A stretch of DNA of 64,000 bases from Perspicuibacillus lycopersici (GTDB lineage: Bacteria; Bacillota; Bacilli; Bacillales; Caldibacillaceae), in contig NZ_JAOUSF010000003.1 in assembly GCF_025660475.1 (NCBI RefSeq), positions 124,001 through 188,000 of the forward strand, written 5' to 3'. The notes beneath the pieces were generated by a model that worked only from the letters and a program-made list of their open reading frames with translations, had not been told where the DNA came from and ran no database searches. The position numbers and the translations under genes are program-made. Positions 18,083-27,389 of the stretch are shown here, in pieces (positions within the stretch are counted from its first letter, which is position 1; each line of letters begins with the position of its first letter).

Positions 18083-18685
18083 TTAGTTTGCCCAATGTGG
18101 CGGAGTATTTTTATCCCAATATATATCTCCTAATTCATGGTGACTTTGGAAATTATCGTGATACGTATGGTAGTGAAAATTAAACCAATAGCCTTCCAAT
18201 GGACGAAGGTCTCTTCTCACGTGAAAGCGAATAATGTCTTTTCCTGTTTTTTCATTATAAATATGAAAGATTTTCTCACTCTTTCCTTTTCCAGGAGTTT
18301 GTGAGATTGATAGAAATTGTAAATCCTCATCATCAAATTGGTTCGTTACTTCCTCTATTGCAGTTTCTATTTTCGGTAAAATAATATCTTGAAATTCATC
18401 CTCAATAACAGGACCGATTTTTTCACCAAATTTTTTCCAAGCTTGGGATTCTCCCATTACATATACTTGATTTAAAAAATTTGTTCGTATCGATTCCCGT
18501 GTTTCCTCGAAAAGTTCATATTCAAAAGCTTGTCTTTGCTCTACAGATTTAGATTCAATAACATCATCTTTATCGGACTTATCTAGATGCTCACTAGCAG
18601 CTTCCATTGATTGATACGGTGTCACCAATCCAAAGGTTACTAATGTAATGAGTGCAACAAATGATTTTTTAAGCCATTTTTTCAT
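18083..18685 (-). CDS. ypjP: YpjP-family secreted protein
   Basis: A 200-residue protein with a Sec signal peptide (KSFVALITLVTFGLVTPYQSMEA). A charged helical region and a conserved C-terminal part follow, with FHIYNEKTGKDIIRFHVRRDL, YWFNFHYHTYHDNF and LGDIYWDKNTPPHW. The YpjP family is found next to thymidylate synthase in Bacillus, as here. The function is unknown. AAAAGGAG precedes the ATG. It is probably extracytoplasmic; there is no clear cell-wall anchor. Confidence 0.85.
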   Translation of the reverse strand: MKKWLKKSFVALITLVTFGLVTPYQSMEAASEHLDKSDKDDVIESKSVEQRQAFEYELFEETRESIRTNFLNQVYVMGESQAWKKFGEKIGPVIEDEFQDIILPKIETAIEEVTNQFDDEDLQFLSISQTPGKGKSEKIFHIYNEKTGKDIIRFHVRRDLRPLEGYWFNFHYHTYHDNFQSHHELGDIYWDKNTPPHWAN

Positions 18686-18843
18686 AAAAATGAACTCCTT
18701 TTACCTATGTACAAAATAATAGATTATTAGTACTTTTATCTATTATACTATATTTTCCGAAGAAAGTAAGGGGTTTCTATAGGATTTCATAAGATTTGAA
18801 AATATTTTTTCTACTGTAATCCTTGTCCAAAATAAAAAAATGC

Positions 18844-18872
18844 CACAAAAGATGGATTCCTTTATCTTTTGT
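18844..18872 (-). terminator. terminator of brxA
   Basis: CACAAAAGAT and ATCTTTTGTG form a 10-bp stem about 30 bp past the stop of the bacilliredoxin gene, followed on the minus strand by GGCATTTTTTT. Confidence 0.8.
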
Positions 18873-18901
18873 GACAGCGATAATTGAGCTTCAATTTCAG
18901 A

Positions 18902-19339
18902 TTAATTACAATATTTTCCAAATGCAGTAACAATATTTTCTACTACTTCCTCTACCGTATGGTACTCAATATCTTCTCTAGGAATAAAGTGAACAACTTC
19001 CTTTCCTTTTAGTACTGCCATTGATGGTGAGGATGGGGCCAAGCCTTTAAAATATTCCCGCATTTTTTCAGTTGCTTCTTTATCTTGACCAGCAAACACT
19101 GTTACTAAATGATCTGGTCTAGTTGCTGTAGTTGCCAGTGCCTCGGTAACTGCTGGACGTGCTAGTCCACCTGCACAGCCACATACAGAATTGACAACGA
19201 CGAAGGTTGTGCCATCCGCTGTTTCCATAAACTTTTCCACTGCCTCAGCTGTTCTCAGCTCAGTAAACCCATTTTCTACTAGCTCTGCCCTCATTGGAAC
19301 AACAAGCTGTCTCATATATTCCTCGTATGCATTGCTCAA
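18902..19339 (-). CDS. brxA: bacilliredoxin (BrxA/YphP family)
   Basis: Removes bacillithiol from mixed disulfides on proteins. The 145-residue thioredoxin-fold protein has the CGC active site in VVNSVCGCAGGLARP. SSPSMAVLKGKEVVHFIPR near the end is highly conserved. The closest remembered match is YphP (BrxA), but BrxB is similar in size, so the A/B assignment is less certain than the family. The start is a TTG with GGAGG 8 nt upstream. Its presence implies that the organism makes bacillithiol. Confidence 0.9.
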   Translation of the reverse strand: MSNAYEEYMRQLVVPMRAELVENGFTELRTAEAVEKFMETADGTTFVVVNSVCGCAGGLARPAVTEALATTATRPDHLVTVFAGQDKEATEKMREYFKGLAPSSPSMAVLKGKEVVHFIPREDIEYHTVEEVVENIVTAFGKYCN

Positions 19340-19422
19340 TTAATCTTCCTCCTAAGCACAGAAATTATTGATTTTCTTTATAAAACTCAATTAACAATTT
19401 TCTATAGAAATTTTCGTTCTTC

Positions 19423-20553
19423 CTAACGATTATTTCTTGCTTCCGTCATTTGTCTCCAAACAGAGCCCTTTGCCTCTTCTCCACCTTCAATTCTTTCTAT
19501 TGCCATTTTTATTTGTAGCGCTACCTCGAATTCTGGATCATTTTCAGCAGTCTTTAATGCAGGAAGTGCTCGTTCATCACCCAATTCATATAGAAACATT
19601 GCCGCACGCCAGCGTACAAGCTTACTTGAATCTTTTAAGGCAGCAATCATTTCATCCATAGCCTCGACAAAGCCAAGATCACTTAAACAATCACCAGCCG
19701 TCCTTCTAACAGTGACCGTTTTATCCTTTAAGCCTTGATAAATATAAGGTAAAACGATTGGATCCTTAATCATCCCTAAATAAACAACGGCAAGACGTCT
19801 AATGGATGCTTTTTCATCACTTAATGCTTTTTCTAATACGGATAAATCTGCTACGGACGGTTCTGCCATTTGCTCCAAAACTTCATAGCGCTTCTTCCAA
19901 TCTGGATCCTTTAAATCATCTAAAGTAACCGTTCGGTAGCGTTTTTGAATTTCTGTACTTTCTGGATTTTTTGCAAGTTCTACAAGATCATGTAATCGTT
20001 CCTGTGGGTATGATGCACTTATCTCCTCCACAATGTCATGACCTATTTGATCAAAATCTCCATATCGTACACCTTTTTCCACCCATTTTCTTTGCAAGAC
20101 GACATTATCCTCTGGTAATTGAGCTTTTGCAATAGCATCAACAAAAACCGGAGGGAGGCCATATCGCTTTTCTGTCGTTCCATCTGTTAATTTAACTTGC
20201 ATCGGAATCCCTTTAAACATTTGAATAAAGACATTAACTTCACCGTAGTGATCGAGCCGTTTTTTATCTACAGCATCTGCCATGCTTTCCTCTTGACCAA
20301 GCGCAGCTCTTACTTTTGGCAATATTTCCTGCCAATCTACCTTCGGATGTCGTTCTACCGCGATAAAATCGGCAACATGAAACACCCCTTTAATGCCTTC
20401 AACTGCTAATACTTGTTGAATTTCCTTCGGTGCATCCGCCACTGTATCTTTTCGATAATTATTTCTTTGCCCACTTGGTAGTTCCACATCTAAAATTATC
20501 TTCATTGTATTTGGACTTGGCGTGGGTTCAATCGCTCTAATTTTCATGGCCAT
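19423..20553 (-). CDS. ypgR: YpgR/CvfC-type protein: NfuA-like scaffold domain plus HEAT repeats
   Basis: A protein of about 376 residues. The first 90 residues resemble the Nfu N-terminal scaffold domain (IEPTPSPNTMKIILDVELPSG, then VEGIKGVFHVADFIAVERHPKVDW). The C-terminal half contains HEAT-type helical repeats, such as SIRRLAVVYLGMIKDPIVLPYIYQGLKDK (only part quoted in meaning) and VRRTAGDCLSDLG. The family includes staphylococcal conserved virulence factor C and B. subtilis YpgR. The start at 20553 has AAGGTGGAG just upstream. The biochemical role is unknown. Confidence 0.85.
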   Translation of the reverse strand: MAMKIRAIEPTPSPNTMKIILDVELPSGQRNNYRKDTVADAPKEIQQVLAVEGIKGVFHVADFIAVERHPKVDWQEILPKVRAALGQEESMADAVDKKRLDHYGEVNVFIQMFKGIPMQVKLTDGTTEKRYGLPPVFVDAIAKAQLPEDNVVLQRKWVEKGVRYGDFDQIGHDIVEEISASYPQERLHDLVELAKNPESTEIQKRYRTVTLDDLKDPDWKKRYEVLEQMAEPSVADLSVLEKALSDEKASIRRLAVVYLGMIKDPIVLPYIYQGLKDKTVTVRRTAGDCLSDLGFVEAMDEMIAALKDSSKLVRWRAAMFLYELGDERALPALKTAENDPEFEVALQIKMAIERIEGGEEAKGSVWRQMTEARNNR

Positions 20554-20621
20554 TCTCTCCACCTTAAACATTTTATTTCTATCATAGCGAATCGTTTGGA
20601 AAAATAGCAAAACATATGACT

Positions 20622-22505
20622 TTACGATTCTGCCATTTCGGATAAATACGTCCAACGCTCAATTAACCGTTCTAATTCTTGATTCCATTTTTCTTCTTCT
20701 GCCATCAGCGATTGTAATTTCGTAAAATCACTACCAGTTGCTTGCATTTCTTCCTGAATACTTGCAATTTTACCTTCTGCTTCTGCAATTTTATCGTCAA
20801 TTTCATCCCATTCACGTTTTTCCATATAGGATAACCGTTTTTTTGCCGGTTTTACTTGCTTATCTGCTTGTTTCACGATTTCCTTTACTTCTTCTTTGCG
20901 CAGCTCCAGTTTCGATTTTTCCAAGTAATCGGAATAGCTACCATAATATCTTTCAATAACCCCTTCTCCTTGGAATACGAGCAGTGTATCGCAAACTTTA
21001 TCTAAGAAGTAGCGGTCATGTGATACTGTAATTACCACCCCTGCAAATTCTTCTAAAAACCCTTCTAAAATCGTTAATGTTTCAGTATCCAAATCATTTG
21101 TCGGTTCATCTAATAACAGGACATTTGGCTCATCCATTAATAATTTCAATAAATACAGTCTTCTTCGTTCTCCACCTGATAATTTTCGAATCGGTGTTCC
21201 ATGGGTGTGCATCGGAAATAAGAAGCGCTCTAACATTTGAGCTGCAGAGATAATTTTACCATCTGTTGTGGTAATATTTTCCTTCGATTCTTTAATATAT
21301 TCTATCATCCGTTTATTAATGTCCATATCCACAGATTCTTGCGTATAATAAGCCATTTTTACCGTTTGACCAATGATGACATCCCCTGCATCAAGCTGTT
21401 CTTTTCCTGCAAAAATATTTAACAAAGTAGATTTTCCGCTTCCATTCTTTCCCACTATCCCAATTCGATCTTTTTGATTCACTAAAAGATCAAACTCACG
21501 TAAAATTATTTTCCCTGAAAATGCCTTGTTTGCAGCTTTTATTTCTATAACATCTTTTCCTAATCTTGTTGTAGTAAATGCCATTTCAAGATTATCTTTA
21601 TTTGTACCTTTTTGTAGCTCTTTATCTAAACTCTCAAACCTTTGAATTCTAGCCTTTTGTTTCGTGGATCTTGCCTGTGCACCACGTCGTATCCAGGCAA
21701 GCTCTCGCTTATATAAATTCTCTGCTTTTTCCCGTCGGCGATCACTTTCTTCTAAACGAATTGCTTTTGCTTCTAAATAATTCGCGTAATTTCCTTTGTA
21801 AGTAAATAATTCTCCATTAAATAATTCAAAAATTTGATTTGATACAGCATCTAAAAAATACCGATCATGAGTAACAAAAAGAATTGATTTTGTATATTTT
21901 TTCAGTTCATCTTGGAGCCATTCAATCATTTCATAATCTAAATGGTTTGTCGGCTCATCTAGTATTAGAAGATCAGCTTCATGCATTAGCACTTCCGCTA
22001 ACGCTACTCGTTTTTTCTGACCGCCTGACAAATTACTAACTTTTTCGTGGTAATTTTGCAATCCTAGCTTCGATAGCATTGTTTTCGCCTTCGCACTAAT
22101 ATCCCAGCCACCGAGACTATCCATTTCCTTTTGCAATTGAAAAAATGTTTGTTGTCGTTTTTCGCTCTTTGGATTCTCATTCAATGCTTCCAATGCAATT
22201 TCATAGGAACGAACCACTTTATTTACTTTATTATCCGCACCTAACACTTGTTCTAAAATGGTTAGATCCTCTTGAAAAAACGGCTCTTGTAGAAGGATGG
22301 CAATGGAAAAATCATTTGGCTTGACGATGGATCCTTCATCCATATCCTCCATACCTGCAATTATTTTTAATAATGTAGATTTACCTGTTCCATTGACACC
22401 GATTAATCCAATTCGTTCCTTTTCCCCAACGGAAAAGCTAATGTTATTAAATAAATGTTTTTCCCCAATTGATTTTTGTATATTTAATGCATTTAATAGT
22501 TGCAT
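20622..22505 (-). CDS. yfmR: ABC-F ribosome-associated ATPase (YfmR type)
   Basis: A 627-residue soluble protein with two ABC domains and no membrane segment. Walker A motifs are GVNGTGKST (near residue 40) and GKNGSGKST (near residue 355). The signatures are LSGGQKKR and LSGGERRR, and a basic linker RRGAQARSTKQKARI lies between the domains. The C-terminus is a coiled coil. The pattern matches B. subtilis YfmR, which helps ribosomes stalled at difficult motifs, overlapping with EF-P. Antibiotic-resistance ABC-F proteins have longer linkers, so a housekeeping role is likelier. It overlaps the HD-domain gene upstream by 13 nt. Confidence 0.88.
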   Translation of the reverse strand: MQLLNALNIQKSIGEKHLFNNISFSVGEKERIGLIGVNGTGKSTLLKIIAGMEDMDEGSIVKPNDFSIAILLQEPFFQEDLTILEQVLGADNKVNKVVRSYEIALEALNENPKSEKRQQTFFQLQKEMDSLGGWDISAKAKTMLSKLGLQNYHEKVSNLSGGQKKRVALAEVLMHEADLLILDEPTNHLDYEMIEWLQDELKKYTKSILFVTHDRYFLDAVSNQIFELFNGELFTYKGNYANYLEAKAIRLEESDRRREKAENLYKRELAWIRRGAQARSTKQKARIQRFESLDKELQKGTNKDNLEMAFTTTRLGKDVIEIKAANKAFSGKIILREFDLLVNQKDRIGIVGKNGSGKSTLLNIFAGKEQLDAGDVIIGQTVKMAYYTQESVDMDINKRMIEYIKESKENITTTDGKIISAAQMLERFLFPMHTHGTPIRKLSGGERRRLYLLKLLMDEPNVLLLDEPTNDLDTETLTILEGFLEEFAGVVITVSHDRYFLDKVCDTLLVFQGEGVIERYYGSYSDYLEKSKLELRKEEVKEIVKQADKQVKPAKKRLSYMEKREWDEIDDKIAEAEGKIASIQEEMQATGSDFTKLQSLMAEEEKWNQELERLIERWTYLSEMAES

Positions 22506-23146
22506 ATTTCACCATTCCACTCTTTTAAAAATTGCTGTAAAAATAAATGTAAAAATTGGTCGCGCTCTTCTGCTAATTTTCTTGCGCTTTCTGTTTGCAT
22601 TAAACCCTTTAATTTTAATAATTTTTCATAAAAGTGATGAACCGTTGAACTTTTCCCGTTTCGGTACTCGTCCATTGTCATATTGTCGCGAATTGCAATA
22701 TTGGGGTCATACAACGGATTACCTTTTTTACCGCCATAGGCAAAGGTTCTCGCAATTCCAATGGCACCAATTGCGTCTAGTCGATCAGCGTCGCGAACAA
22801 TTTTTGCCTCAATGGAGGTTAGTGGTAGCTCATTTCCTCCTTTAAAGGAAATGGTATCAATAATTTCCATAATAAAATCAATATCCTTTTGCTTGATTGA
22901 TTGAGTTTGTAAAAAAGTAAGTAAGGAGCGCCTGGCTTTATTTGGGGAATCATGAAGTTTATCATCCATGCTGTCATGTAAAAGAGCTGCCATTTCAATT
23001 ATAAATGGATTCCCTTTTTGTTCTAGATAGTAAATTTTCAATGCATTATTCCGTACCCGAAACATATGGTACCAATCATGTCCGGATGAATCATTACGAA
23101 ATAAATTTTTCACAAAATTTTCTGTTTCGATAATAATTTCTTTCAT
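22493..23146 (-). CDS. ypgQ: HD-domain phosphohydrolase (YpgQ type)
   Basis: A 217-residue HD-superfamily metal-dependent phosphohydrolase. The motifs are SGHDWYHMFRVRN (first His), LLHDSMDD (HD pair) and RDADRLDAIGAIGIAR (final Asp). The similar B. subtilis YpgQ hydrolyses nucleoside triphosphates/pyrophosphate, and YpgR is its neighbour there as it nearly is here (yfmR lies between). GGAGT precedes the ATG. The exact nucleotide substrate is inferred only from the family. Confidence 0.82.
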   Translation of the reverse strand: MKEIIIETENFVKNLFRNDSSGHDWYHMFRVRNNALKIYYLEQKGNPFIIEMAALLHDSMDDKLHDSPNKARRSLLTFLQTQSIKQKDIDFIMEIIDTISFKGGNELPLTSIEAKIVRDADRLDAIGAIGIARTFAYGGKKGNPLYDPNIAIRDNMTMDEYRNGKSSTVHHFYEKLLKLKGLMQTESARKLAEERDQFLHLFLQQFLKEWNGEICNY

Positions 23147-23258
23147 ATAGTTACTCCGTTCTTACGTAGTAAATTTCTTAACAAAGTGTTAGTCACAAAA
23201 CGATTGAAGGCGACTTTAGATGATAAAAAGCAACAACTATTGTCTATTATTATACTTC

Positions 23259-23327
23259 TAGACCGAAGATAGGGAGAATAGCTCTCCACATGCAAGGAGA
23301 CGGACTATTTCCCATGCATTCAGTCTA
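23259..23327 (-). other. structured intergenic segment between the unknown gene and ypgQ
   Basis: On the minus strand a 9-bp outer stem (TAGACTGAA with TTCGGTCTA) encloses a second hairpin, GGAGA-GCTAT-TCTCC, and other short complementary pieces. There is no T-run directly after it, so it is not a plain terminator. It lies just after the 172-residue unknown gene and about 110 bp before ypgQ. I do not recognise a known riboswitch. Confidence 0.35.
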
Positions 23328-23336
23328 AGAACATTA

Positions 23337-23855
23337 TTAAATCATATCATCAATGGAAACTAATATATCGATTGCCAGCGTGATAATGCTAGGAATTTCA
23401 TCCATTATATTTTCCGTCAATATAGTATTTTTCTGCAACAGAAATTCATAATTTATTGTTTGATCACTGTAGATTACTTTTTTCCATTGTACATCAAACA
23501 AACCGATTGTCCTCTGTTTCATATATTTATTCATCCGTTTAACTAACACTTCATTTAAAGCTTCATTAATAACAAAAGTAATCGAAAACCCTGCACCAGG
23601 CTGTTCGTGAATTGTCATCCACTCTGAAGCAATTTGCTTAAAGGTGGAAAGCAGCCCGATTTTCACTTGAACTTTATGTTGAATATCATCTTTATGAGTA
23701 AAGGTAATATTAAAGGAACGAGAAAGATCTGCTAAATTCACTAGATCATTACGTTCAATGACAAGAATTTCTCCTTGTAGATCATTTTCATAAACAATTC
23801 CTTCGAGAACAACTTTAATATTTTCATATGCCGTTGGATCAAACACAACTATCAT
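23337..23855 (-). CDS. hypothetical protein, 172 residues
   Basis: I do not recognise this protein. It is an intact ORF with normal codon use, about 172 residues, no signal peptide, no transmembrane segment and no Cys motif. The predicted pattern is alternating strands and helices, with many aliphatic residues and acidic patches (QPGAGFSITFVINEALNEVLVKR, quoted to show a possible strand-helix unit). The start is uncertain: AAAGGA abuts an ATG at 23855, and a GTG three codons on has better spacing. It lies 93 bp after fhs on the same strand, so it may be a separate unit or the tail of that transcript. Confidence 0.7.
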   Translation of the reverse strand: MIVVFDPTAYENIKVVLEGIVYENDLQGEILVIERNDLVNLADLSRSFNITFTHKDDIQHKVQVKIGLLSTFKQIASEWMTIHEQPGAGFSITFVINEALNEVLVKRMNKYMKQRTIGLFDVQWKKVIYSDQTINYEFLLQKNTILTENIMDEIPSIITLAIDILVSIDDMI

Positions 23856-23948
23856 TCCTTTTTATGCCAAATAAGGCTTACGTTTTTTTCATTCTCTCAT
23901 TGTTTTAATGTTTTGTGACATCAATTTGTCGCCCGAGTAACTGTATGG

Positions 23949-25652
23949 TTAAAACAATCCTTTTATTTTACCTGAATCATCGATATCCATGTTCAATGCG
24001 GCTGGTTTTTTAGGTAATCCCGGCATCGTCAACATTTCACCAGCGTATGCTACAATAAAGCCGGCGCCAACGGATGGCTTTAATTCCCGGATAGTTATTG
24101 TAAAATTCTCTGGTCTTCCTAATTTCTTTGGATCATCAGATAAGGAATATTGTGTTTTCGCGATACAAACTGGAAAATGACTCCATTCATTTTTTTCTAT
24201 ATCTGCTATTTGTTTACGAGCTAAAGCCGATAATTCTACATTTTTTCCACCGTACACTTTTTGTACAACTGCCAAAAGCTTTTCCTCGATACTTTGTTCA
24301 CTAGCATATAATGGATGGAAGTTATTTTCAATTTGTGGATTTTCGATAATAGATACGAGCTTCTCCGCTAATTCTATTCCTCCTGCACCACCTTTTTCCC
24401 AAACCTCTGTTAATGAAAAAGGTATGTTTTGCTCTTGACAGAGCGCAGCAAATGTTTCAATCTCTTGCCCTGTGTCTCCAGAAAATCGGTTTAATGCAAC
24501 AACATAAGGTAATCCAAATGCTTTAATAGTTTCCACATGCTTCACCAAATTTGCATAGCCTGCCTTCAAGCCTTCAATACTTTCAAAGTTCAACTCGTTT
24601 AATGACACGCCGCCATGTAATTTTAATGCGCGAATAGTTGCTACTATTACTACTGCATTTGGAGAGATGTCTCCCTTTTGACATTTAATATCGAGAAACT
24701 TCTCTGCCCCAAGATCTGCACCAAATCCTGCTTCGGTCACAACATAGTCTGCTAATTTTAATGCCGTTTTCGTTGCTAATAGACTATTACATCCATGGGC
24801 AATGTTTGCAAAAGGTCCCCCATGGATTAGCGCTGGCGTATACTCTAATGTTTGAACAATATTTGGTTTAATTGCATCCTTTAATAATAATGTTAGTGCA
24901 CCCTCAACCCCTAAATCTTTGACGGTTACTGGTTTATTTTCCATATTATAGGCTACTACAATATTCGCTATCCGTTCCTTTAAATCTGTCAAATTTTCTG
25001 CAAGGCAAAAAATCGCCATCATTTCGGAAGCAGCGGTTATATCAAAATGCTCTTCTCTCGGAATTCCATTTGATTTACCACCAAGTCCAATGACAATATT
25101 TCGCAGTGCTCGATCATTTATATCTAGTGCGCGTTTCCAGATAATTTTCCGAGAGTCAATCTGTAATAAATTTCCTTGTTGAATATGGTTATCAATAAAG
25201 GAAGCTAATGCATTATTAGCAGTAGTAATCGCATGTAAATCTCCTGTAAAATGAAGATTAATATCCTCCATTGGAACAACTTGGGCATACCCTCCGCCAC
25301 ATGCTCCGCCTTTAATTCCCATAGTAGGACCTAATGATGGCTCCCTTAACGCTAGCATAACATTTTTCCCAAGACGATTTAGCGCATCCCCTAATCCTAC
25401 TGTAACCGTGGATTTTCCTTCACCAGCTGGAGTCGGATTGATGGAAGTAACTAAAATCAATTTTCCATTCGGTCTTTTATGTAATGTATCAATCATCTCT
25501 AAAGAAATCTTTGCTTTGTACTTACCGTACAATTCTAAATCGTTTGCAGAAAGCCCTATTTTCTCTGCAATTTTAACAATCGGCTGTAATTTTGCTTGTT
25601 GGGCAATTTCAATGTCTGATAAATAATGTTTAGAATCGTTCTGCAATGTCAT
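23949..25652 (-). CDS. fhs: formate--tetrahydrofolate ligase
   Basis: ATP-dependent formation of 10-formyl-THF from formate in one-carbon metabolism. The length is 567 residues. The P-loop-like [18 protein letters not shown] lies near residues 74-91. [39 protein letters not shown] and [23 protein letters not shown] are classic. The start is either ATG 25652 or, with better spacing from GAGGG, the TTG two codons later. It is monocistronic. It feeds purine and formyl-Met synthesis alongside the thyA/dfrA folate cycle. Confidence 0.97.
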   Translation of the reverse strand: MTLQNDSKHYLSDIEIAQQAKLQPIVKIAEKIGLSANDLELYGKYKAKISLEMIDTLHKRPNGKLILVTSINPTPAGEGKSTVTVGLGDALNRLGKNVMLALREPSLGPTMGIKGGACGGGYAQVVPMEDINLHFTGDLHAITTANNALASFIDNHIQQGNLLQIDSRKIIWKRALDINDRALRNIVIGLGGKSNGIPREEHFDITAASEMMAIFCLAENLTDLKERIANIVVAYNMENKPVTVKDLGVEGALTLLLKDAIKPNIVQTLEYTPALIHGGPFANIAHGCNSLLATKTALKLADYVVTEAGFGADLGAEKFLDIKCQKGDISPNAVVIVATIRALKLHGGVSLNELNFESIEGLKAGYANLVKHVETIKAFGLPYVVALNRFSGDTGQEIETFAALCQEQNIPFSLTEVWEKGGAGGIELAEKLVSIIENPQIENNFHPLYASEQSIEEKLLAVVQKVYGGKNVELSALARKQIADIEKNEWSHFPVCIAKTQYSLSDDPKKLGRPENFTITIRELKPSVGAGFIVAYAGEMLTMPGLPKKPAALNMDIDDSGKIKGLF

Positions 25653-25763
25653 CCCTCGTTTCTCTAGAATATCTATATTTTACCATTAGAAATTCGTTCA
25701 AGGAATAGATAGAACTCTGTCCATGATGAAAACATGAGTGCTCCGTTATGAATTTTGAACAAC

Positions 25764-25877
25764 ATGGAAAAACTAACAGCAGAAAGCATTTATATCATTG
25801 GTCTCGTAGCAATGCAATACATGCTAATTAACGGATTACGCTACACAGAAAGGAGGAAAGAAACTTGGAAAAATTAG
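25764..25877 (+). CDS. possible 37-residue upstream peptide overlapping the DUF3892 gene
   Basis: An ATG at 25764 opens 37 codons that end at a TAG inside the next gene. The frame passes through that gene's AGGAGG site and TTG start (13-nt overlap). The peptide is MEKLTAESIYIIGLVAMQ..., with a short hydrophobic middle and a basic tail. There is no good ribosome site before it. It may be chance, or a leader that tunes translation of the downstream gene. Confidence 0.25.
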   Translation: MEKLTAESIYIIGLVAMQYMLINGLRYTERRKETWKN

Positions 25878-26083
25878 TTGCGGTTGATCGTAATACAAAT
25901 GGAGAGATTATTAGTTTTAAAACTTCTTCTGGAAGGGTCATTTCCTATCGGAAAGCATTGCAGGAAATATATGATGGGAACATTACAGGGGTACAAATAA
26001 TTGAACGAAATGAGGAAGATTTACCAATTATTCAAACCGTAAGCAATGATAATAGTTTTATTAATTATCCGCCAATTTTTTAA
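25865..26083 (+). CDS. DUF3892-type small protein
   Basis: A 72-residue protein beginning MEKLVAVDRNTNGEIISFKTSSGRVISYRKAL and ending with SNDNSFINYPPIF. This matches the DUF3892 pattern seen in Bacillaceae: a short beta-rich unit with a conserved ISY(R/K)KAL helix. The function is unknown. It uses a TTG start with AGGAGG 8 nt upstream. A strong shared hairpin follows (26096-26142). It is transcribed divergently from fhs. Confidence 0.8.
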   Translation: MEKLVAVDRNTNGEIISFKTSSGRVISYRKALQEIYDGNITGVQIIERNEEDLPIIQTVSNDNSFINYPPIF

Positions 26084-26095
26084 ACACGTAAGCTA

Positions 26096-26142
26096 AAATC
26101 AGGAAGAATGGGACCGGTTTTTCGGCCTATTCTTCCTGATTT
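26096..26142. terminator. bidirectional terminator between DUF3892 gene and mntR
   Basis: AAATCAGGAAGAAT and ATTCTTCCTGATTT form a long stem with a GGACC/GGCC-type top. The right arm includes the last codons and stop of mntR. It serves both converging genes. Confidence 0.85.
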
Positions 26143-26546
26143 AATGAATATTTTTTAATTTCTTCTAGCCTCTCAGGGTTTTCCTCAAAATACTGAACAA
26201 AATCTCCGATTCGATCAATGGCATTCCAGCTTAAATGATGCTCTATTCCCTCGACATCTTGATAAATATTTTCATTATCAACACCAATCATTTCTAAAAA
26301 TTGCTCCAGTAAATCATGACGATATACTAATCGCTTACCGACTTTCTTCCCTTTAGGAGTTAATATTAATCCACGATATTTTTCGTATATTAAATATTCG
26401 TTTTTATCTAGCTTTTGTACCATTTTTGTTACAGATGAAGGGTGTACAGACAATGCTTCTGCAATATCAGATACCCTTGCATAGCCTTTATTTTCAATTA
26501 ATTGATATATTTGTTCAATATAATCTTCCATACTTGGTGTTGGCAT
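26127..26546 (-). CDS. mntR: manganese-responsive transcriptional regulator MntR
   Basis: A DtxR-family regulator of 139 residues (B. subtilis MntR has 142). The winged helix spans [20 protein letters not shown] and [15 protein letters not shown]. The metal and dimer domain holds Asp8-type MEDY, the Glu/His set in [17 protein letters not shown], and EMIG with the middle ligands. It represses Mn2+ importers when manganese is plentiful. The ATG at 26546 has GGAGG 7 nt upstream. No importer gene is adjacent; the operator sites would lie elsewhere. Confidence 0.95.
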   Translation of the reverse strand: MPTPSMEDYIEQIYQLIENKGYARVSDIAEALSVHPSSVTKMVQKLDKNEYLIYEKYRGLILTPKGKKVGKRLVYRHDLLEQFLEMIGVDNENIYQDVEGIEHHLSWNAIDRIGDFVQYFEENPERLEEIKKYSLNQEE

Positions 26547-26763
26547 TATAAATCCTCCAAAATACAAATCACTATACATTTAATTTTACTATAGTTCCTT
26601 TTCACGAACAAGTACCGCTTTCATTACCGTTTGACTTCATAAAACAACTTTATTTTATTCCCGGATTTCTTTAATTCTAAACCATTTCTCTATGATGATT
26701 ATGTAGCTGATTTCACATAAATATAACCGATAGAAAAGTTTTTTGAATTTATGCTACATATTC

Positions 26764-26902
26764 TTGACTAGCTGAAAGCGTTATTGTATAGTGAAAATAA
26801 ATCATTAAACTAAATAATGTATATTAATAGAATAATTAGTTTATGGTTTGATAAATTTTCGATGGACACGAATTGTGTCGGGTGAATTTAGGAGGAAAAA
26901 AG
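26764..26902 (+). promoter_or_regulatory. cspD promoter and long cold-shock-type 5' leader
   Basis: TTGACT (26764-26769), a 17-nt spacer and TATAGT (26787-26792) form a good sigma-A promoter. The transcript would start near 26799, giving an AT-rich leader of about 104 nt before the ATG, as in cold-shock genes whose leaders act as thermosensors. The remaining part of the 26547-26763 gap holds the mntR upstream region and nothing else I recognise. Confidence 0.65.
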
Positions 26903-27103
26903 ATGCAAAACGGTAAAGTAAAATGGTTTAACAATGAAAAAGGCTATGGATTTATCGAAGTTGAAGGTGGAGATGATGTATTCGTACACTTCACAGCTAT
27001 TCAAGGTGAAGGTTACAAATCATTAGAAGAAGGCCAAGAAGTTTCTTTTGAAATTGTTGAAGGAAACCGTGGGCCACAAGCTGCTAACGTAGTAAAACTA
27101 TAA
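26903..27103 (+). CDS. cspD: cold-shock protein (CspD/CspB type)
   Basis: A 66-residue OB-fold RNA chaperone. RNP1 is KGYGFIEV and RNP2 is VFVHFTAI, with [14 protein letters not shown] at the N-terminus and [10 protein letters not shown] at the end. It binds single-stranded RNA and DNA and melts structures at low temperature. GGAGG lies 7 nt before the ATG. The paralogue letter (B, C or D) is by similarity only; ypeP/ypeQ neighbours support CspD as in B. subtilis. Confidence 0.93.
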   Translation: MQNGKVKWFNNEKGYGFIEVEGGDDVFVHFTAIQGEGYKSLEEGQEVSFEIVEGNRGPQAANVVKL

Positions 27104-27137
27104 TATTTAACAATATATGTAATTTATATTAATAATC

Positions 27138-27165
27138 AACAGGCTGGTATATTACCAGCCTGTTT
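27138..27165 (+). terminator. terminator of cspD
   Basis: AACAGGCTGGTA and TACCAGCCTGTT form a 12-bp stem followed by TTATATTTTT. Confidence 0.9.
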
Positions 27166-27197
27166 ATATTTTTCTATTATTTTTGCGTTCCTTTGAT

Positions 27198-27377
27198 TTA
27201 AGACAATTTTTGACCAATTTTTTTCAGTTGATCCCCTACCGTACATTTTTTTATACAAAATTGGTGTGCATAACGTCGCCCATTTTCATTTTTATTATGT
27301 TGAAAAAGAAAGCAGCCGTTACAGTATGTGTCCAATAAATTTTCAATGTTCTCCATTAATTCCTTTCTATTATTCAC
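27198..27377 (-). CDS. ypeQ: small zinc-finger protein YpeQ
   Basis: A 59-residue protein with a GTG start and GAGGGG upstream. It contains CNGC near residue 19 and C-X3-C (CIKKC) near residue 41, with a histidine-rich middle (YAHQF), so a zinc-binding fold is likely. The end CTVGDQLKKIGQKL is characteristic of the YpeQ-type zinc-finger family. It lies 12 bp after ypeP on the same strand, as in B. subtilis. The function is unknown. Confidence 0.82.
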   Translation of the reverse strand: MNNRKELMENIENLLDTYCNGCFLFQHNKNENGRRYAHQFCIKKCTVGDQLKKIGQKLS

Positions 27378-27389
27378 TATCCTATCCCC

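Noticed and set aside
22297-22845. 182-codon plus-strand frame across the yfmR/ypgQ junction
   Set aside because: Antisense to two well-supported overlapping genes; no ribosome site and no family resemblance.
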